A stretch of DNA of 64,000 nt, from contig CM037833.1 of assembly GCA_021234535.1 (NCBI GenBank), positions 18,420,433 to 18,484,432 of the forward strand, read 5' to 3'. The stretch's first letter is position 1; each line of letters opens with the position of its first letter. The DNA comes from Stichopus chloronotus (Eukaryota; Echinodermata; Holothuroidea; Aspidochirotida; Stichopodidae). The translations under genes were made by a program, and so were the position numbers. Shown here one piece after another: positions 61,601-64,000 of the stretch. The notes beneath the pieces are model-generated. The model saw nothing but the letters and a program-made list of their open reading frames with translations. It was not told the origin of the DNA and did no database searches.

Positions 61601-63873
61601 GCTTCGAAAGGAACAGCATGCCATCACAAATATCGACCGCAAATGTAGTTAATTGCAAACTTTTGTCGATTTCTGGTAACTTATCTCTCCGAGTATCTCC
61701 AAACGACGATGATTGCTGATAATTTCTCATGAGGAAATCTTTTAATGTTCCATATTCAATGTACTCTTGGTATATCAAGTAAGGCACTGGAAGTTGATAA
61801 TAAATATATACGTCATGACAAGGGAGTAAACTAGGTTGATCTGATCTATTGCACTAGATAGATAAAGTTTATGCTCAGATGAAGAAAGATATATGATAGC
61901 ACATTTTATGAGCAATCCATGTATGGAATTACCTCAATTGTTAAAACTTAATTTTGCTAAAAGGCAAATCACTGTTATGTGACAACAAAGATATGTATTA
62001 AGTGGTATTTACAGGGAATGTTGTTACACAGACTGTAACCTTATTGAATGTCAAAATCACTGTCTTTATAAGAATTTAGTGTGACAGAACACCAACTCAC
62101 CGTCTTCAAGGGATACTCCTAAGACTTCCACAATGTTTATATGTCTTGGTAAGGTGATAATTGTTTTTGCCAAGGCGCGGAAGTTGAGTATTTCTTTCAT
62201 ACGAGCACTCTCTGATTAATTAAGAAACATGAAATTAAAGAAAAAGACATAAAGCAACTATACTTCAAAGAAAGTGATTGTAAGTTAGGCTATTAGACAC
62301 TTTCAGTTTCAAAGACAAGTAGAGGATTTGAGAAGAAACAGAATATTTTAATTTGTGTCACTCAATTTTAGCATGTTATTTTGTCTCACTGTCCCGTTTT
62401 ACTGTTACTGTTGCTGACGTGTTCAGTGAAACAAATTCTTGCTGTAGTATTGTACTTTTACTGATGCATTATTACATGACGTTTTATGCGAAACATGTTG
62501 ACTCTATACATTTTATAAATCACAATATACATAGTAGTAACTATATACAAGTTGCAAAATCATGTGTCACATTTATTGACTATTTCATGTATGTAAGTCC
62601 CATTAATTATGAAAATCATGTAAAAATACAAAAAGTTTGTTACACGTTGAGTAGAGTTATGTAAGATGTATTAATCAAAAATATGAAAAACATGTAACTT
62701 ACATATATCGCATTTAATTAACTTACATGTTAGATACTTGTCATCAAAGACATAGGTCGTGTAAACAAATGTAATTCTAATTAATAAGAATTAGCGATGA
62801 TATAGGTTATATAAGTTACAAAAAGTGAGAATTGTAACAAAGGTCTTCTGTCGGGAAATAAACTTAACTACGCACCGGAAGCAGACTTTGCAATAATTTT
62901 AGTGACATTCATTTCCTTCGAAGAGACCGTTGCGGTCCAGTAGTCCATTGTTCCTTCTCCTGGTAATTTGAATTCTAATGTAACATCATCAGAACCTAAA
63001 CATTTCTTTTCGTTCTCTTTGTTTTGATCAACTTTCACGTGGGTATTAATTCCTGTAAACACAAAACGAAGTTTATCATTAACGAAAAAAAGGCAGCTAA
63101 GAACTCCTTGTTTCAGGAAAATCTTATTGAGCATGATTTACGAAGGTATTTCACTGTTAGCGACATTTCCCTTGAGTTAAGAATTACAAAAAAGACAATC
63201 TTTTTTGTTATGATTGAAGTGTTTCAAAACCACATAGTTTTCACTGACTGTTAACAGTCACTTAAATGTCACATTGTGGCAAAATTTACAGTGACGTAGC
63301 AATGACCAAAGGTTATATCGACGGATTCAATAATATAGGGGCGATTCTTTGGGAAATAATCACCAATTAACTGTCAACCAATAGTTAAAAAATTTGTTTC
63401 AGACTCTATATAATTTACTACTCCATGATTTTTAAATCAAAGGGTAGCCCATAATTAACAATAGCCTACCAAAGACAATTAAGACATGTCATTAATTATT
63501 TTACCATTGTTTGCTGAGCCACTATTGTTTGGTCGAATCTCCGGGAGTTCTTGTGACACCATTGTTAAATGTGTTGATTGATTATCGACGGATGGTGCAC
63601 GATCACTAGAAAACGCCAAGCGAAAAAAAAATAGACCAGAGATTTCCAACCTAAGCGATGATTTCATTGCTATTACCTTATTAATTTATTAATCTCCAAG
63701 TGCTAACGTATGATTTACATCAATAATGATGGAAGCAGCGAATACATCTTGTCCATTGTGCAACATACTCAAATCTAAAATACAAAGTACTTTCTTTTCA
63801 TTTGAAGCAAAGTATGCTTAATTATTACACAGACAAAGAAAAACTCACGGAAAAGGTATAGTGGTTCTAGACG
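58582..63873 (-). CDS. receptor-tyrosine-kinase-like pseudokinase, 3' half
   Basis: Exons in transcript order: 63873-63849 (weak), 63605-63505, 63052-62876, 62211-62101, 61786-61596, 60849-60730, 60155-60044, 59551-59455, 59131-59029 and 58677-58582. All have GT/AG ends and consistent phases, giving 376 residues to a TGA. The order is juxtamembrane, degenerate glycine loop ([10 protein letters not shown]), strand 3 lysine (KIIAKSA), helix C glutamate (MKEI), [10 protein letters not shown], hinge [15 protein letters not shown], helix E, then the catalytic loop reading HPALSARK where HRDLAARN is expected, and DIW for DFG. APE (WLAPET), [21 protein letters not shown] and DERPSF are intact. The catalytic Asp and metal-binding Asn are gone and the activation loop has no tyrosine, so phosphotransfer is unlikely. 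A scaffold or allosteric role is inferred. The 5' half lies beyond the window. Confidence 0.85.
59029..59131 (-). CDS. pseudokinase, exon with kinase subdomain XI
   Basis: Reads [18 protein letters not shown] then [16 protein letters not shown]; entered in phase 2, leaves in phase 0. It corresponds to the CW..xPxxRPxF region of tyrosine kinases, with the usual cysteine replaced (STW). Confidence 0.8.
59455..59551 (-). CDS. pseudokinase, subdomain X exon
   Basis: Acceptor TTTTGTTATAG, donor GTAAGT. Reads [17 protein letters not shown] then [15 protein letters not shown]. It matches the G.TPY/F ... L..G..L..P..C block of receptor tyrosine kinases. Confidence 0.82.
60044..60155 (-). CDS. pseudokinase, APE and subdomain IX exon
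   Basis: Reads [14 protein letters not shown] then [22 protein letters not shown] and the structural aspartate are conserved, so the C-lobe fold is preserved although catalysis is not. Confidence 0.88.
60730..60849 (-). CDS. pseudokinase, catalytic loop exon with lost residues
   Basis: Forty codons in phase 0. Reads [14 protein letters not shown], then [19 protein letters not shown]. Relative to the family, HRD is HPA, the N of ARN is K, and DFG is DIW. The frame and both splice sites (TGATGCAG; GTAACA) are intact, so this is substitution rather than decay by frameshift. Confidence 0.85.
60905..61050. repeat. (TCATCATT)-type microsatellite
   Basis: Imperfect CAT/ATT/TCATTATTATCA repeats in an intron of the kinase-like gene. 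The 147-codon plus-strand frame over it is an artefact. Confidence 0.85.
61596..61786 (-). CDS. pseudokinase, hinge and helix E exon
   Basis: Acceptor CAACTTCCAG, donor GTAAGT. Reads [18 protein letters not shown], a kinase insert of about 25 polar residues, then [19 protein letters not shown]. Typical receptor tyrosine kinase hinge and helix E. Confidence 0.88.
62101..62211 (-). CDS. pseudokinase, helix C exon
   Basis: Reads [18 protein letters not shown] then [19 protein letters not shown]. HxNIVxxLGV is the standard tyrosine kinase block after helix C. Confidence 0.85.
62876..63052 (-). CDS. pseudokinase, nucleotide-loop exon
   Basis: The acceptor is GTGTTTACAG. Reads [17 protein letters not shown], then [20 protein letters not shown], then [11 protein letters not shown]. 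The third glycine of GxGxxG is aspartate and the following valine is tryptophan; the strand 3 lysine is kept. Confidence 0.78.
63505..63605 (-). CDS. pseudokinase, juxtamembrane exon
   Basis: Acceptor GTTTTCTAG, donor GTAAAA, entered in phase 2. Reads [16 protein letters not shown] then [17 protein letters not shown], a polar linker without tyrosine. A 25-base exon at 63849-63873 (acceptor TTTACAG, donor GTGAGT) fits the phase upstream but is too short to be sure of. Confidence 0.6.
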
Positions 63874-64000
63874 CTGTAAAGGCGAATCAAAGCAATGTGG
63901 TATTTGATTAAAACTACTTTCTAGACTGGTGTCGTGTGCAAAGTGACTTCTCTAGCTTTTTCTTCAATATTACGGTATTATGTTTACAATACCAATGTTT

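Overview
This is 64 kb of intron-rich, AT-rich animal DNA: small exons with GT/AG splice sites and matching phases, TATA promoters, many homopolymer and dinucleotide runs, and several small transposons. The gene families (a NACHT receptor with short repeat exons, a single-Ig membrane receptor, a receptor-tyrosine-kinase-like gene and an intronless GT10 fucosyltransferase) fit a marine invertebrate deuterostome. A sea cucumber or other echinoderm is my inference from the gene mix; no species marker was seen. All gene models were spliced by hand from splice consensus, phase and family motifs, without transcript evidence. The listed open reading frames of the NACHT and fucosyltransferase exons begin at TTG codons inside or next to splice acceptors, so their starts were re-placed.

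Layout. 1-3.7 kb: intergenic, with a diverged inverted repeat and a palindrome. 3.7-7.7 kb (+): a four-exon gene for a small secreted cysteine-rich peptide behind a TATA box. 9.66-30.4 kb (+): an NLR-like gene made of a TATA promoter and probable 5' UTR exons, a start exon at 13222, one large NACHT exon (13765-15269), then small exons with two copies of an LRR-like module and a C-terminal tail carrying an NPxY motif. Its introns hold a tRNA-derived SINE, a TA-flanked MITE, an 18-bp minisatellite and a 159-bp tandem array whose units each carry a back-to-back acceptor/donor. 30.4-45 kb: no convincing gene. It holds a (TA)n tract, a foldback transposon with its target duplication (39777-41112) nested inside an older inverted repeat (39524-42349), and a second MITE copy. 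45.0-46.5 kb (+): an alpha-1,3-fucosyltransferase with a TATA box in the loop of a 17-bp palindrome. 48.4-49.9 kb (+): a two-exon gene for a single-Ig, single-pass receptor with a YxxI tail. 54.4-56.2 kb: a roughly 0.7-kb block present twice in tandem. 58.6-63.9 kb (-): the 3' half of a receptor-tyrosine-kinase-like gene whose extracellular and membrane parts lie beyond the window. Its catalytic loop and DFG motif are destroyed although the fold, phases and tail are intact, so it should encode a pseudokinase.

Four of the five genes look like recognition or signalling components: a secreted peptide, a cytosolic NTPase sensor, a membrane Ig receptor and a pseudokinase receptor. Two have lost the textbook residue of their family while staying open (the Ig B-strand cysteine; the kinase HRD and DFG residues). 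Whether they act together is inference; nothing in the sequence shows co-regulation.
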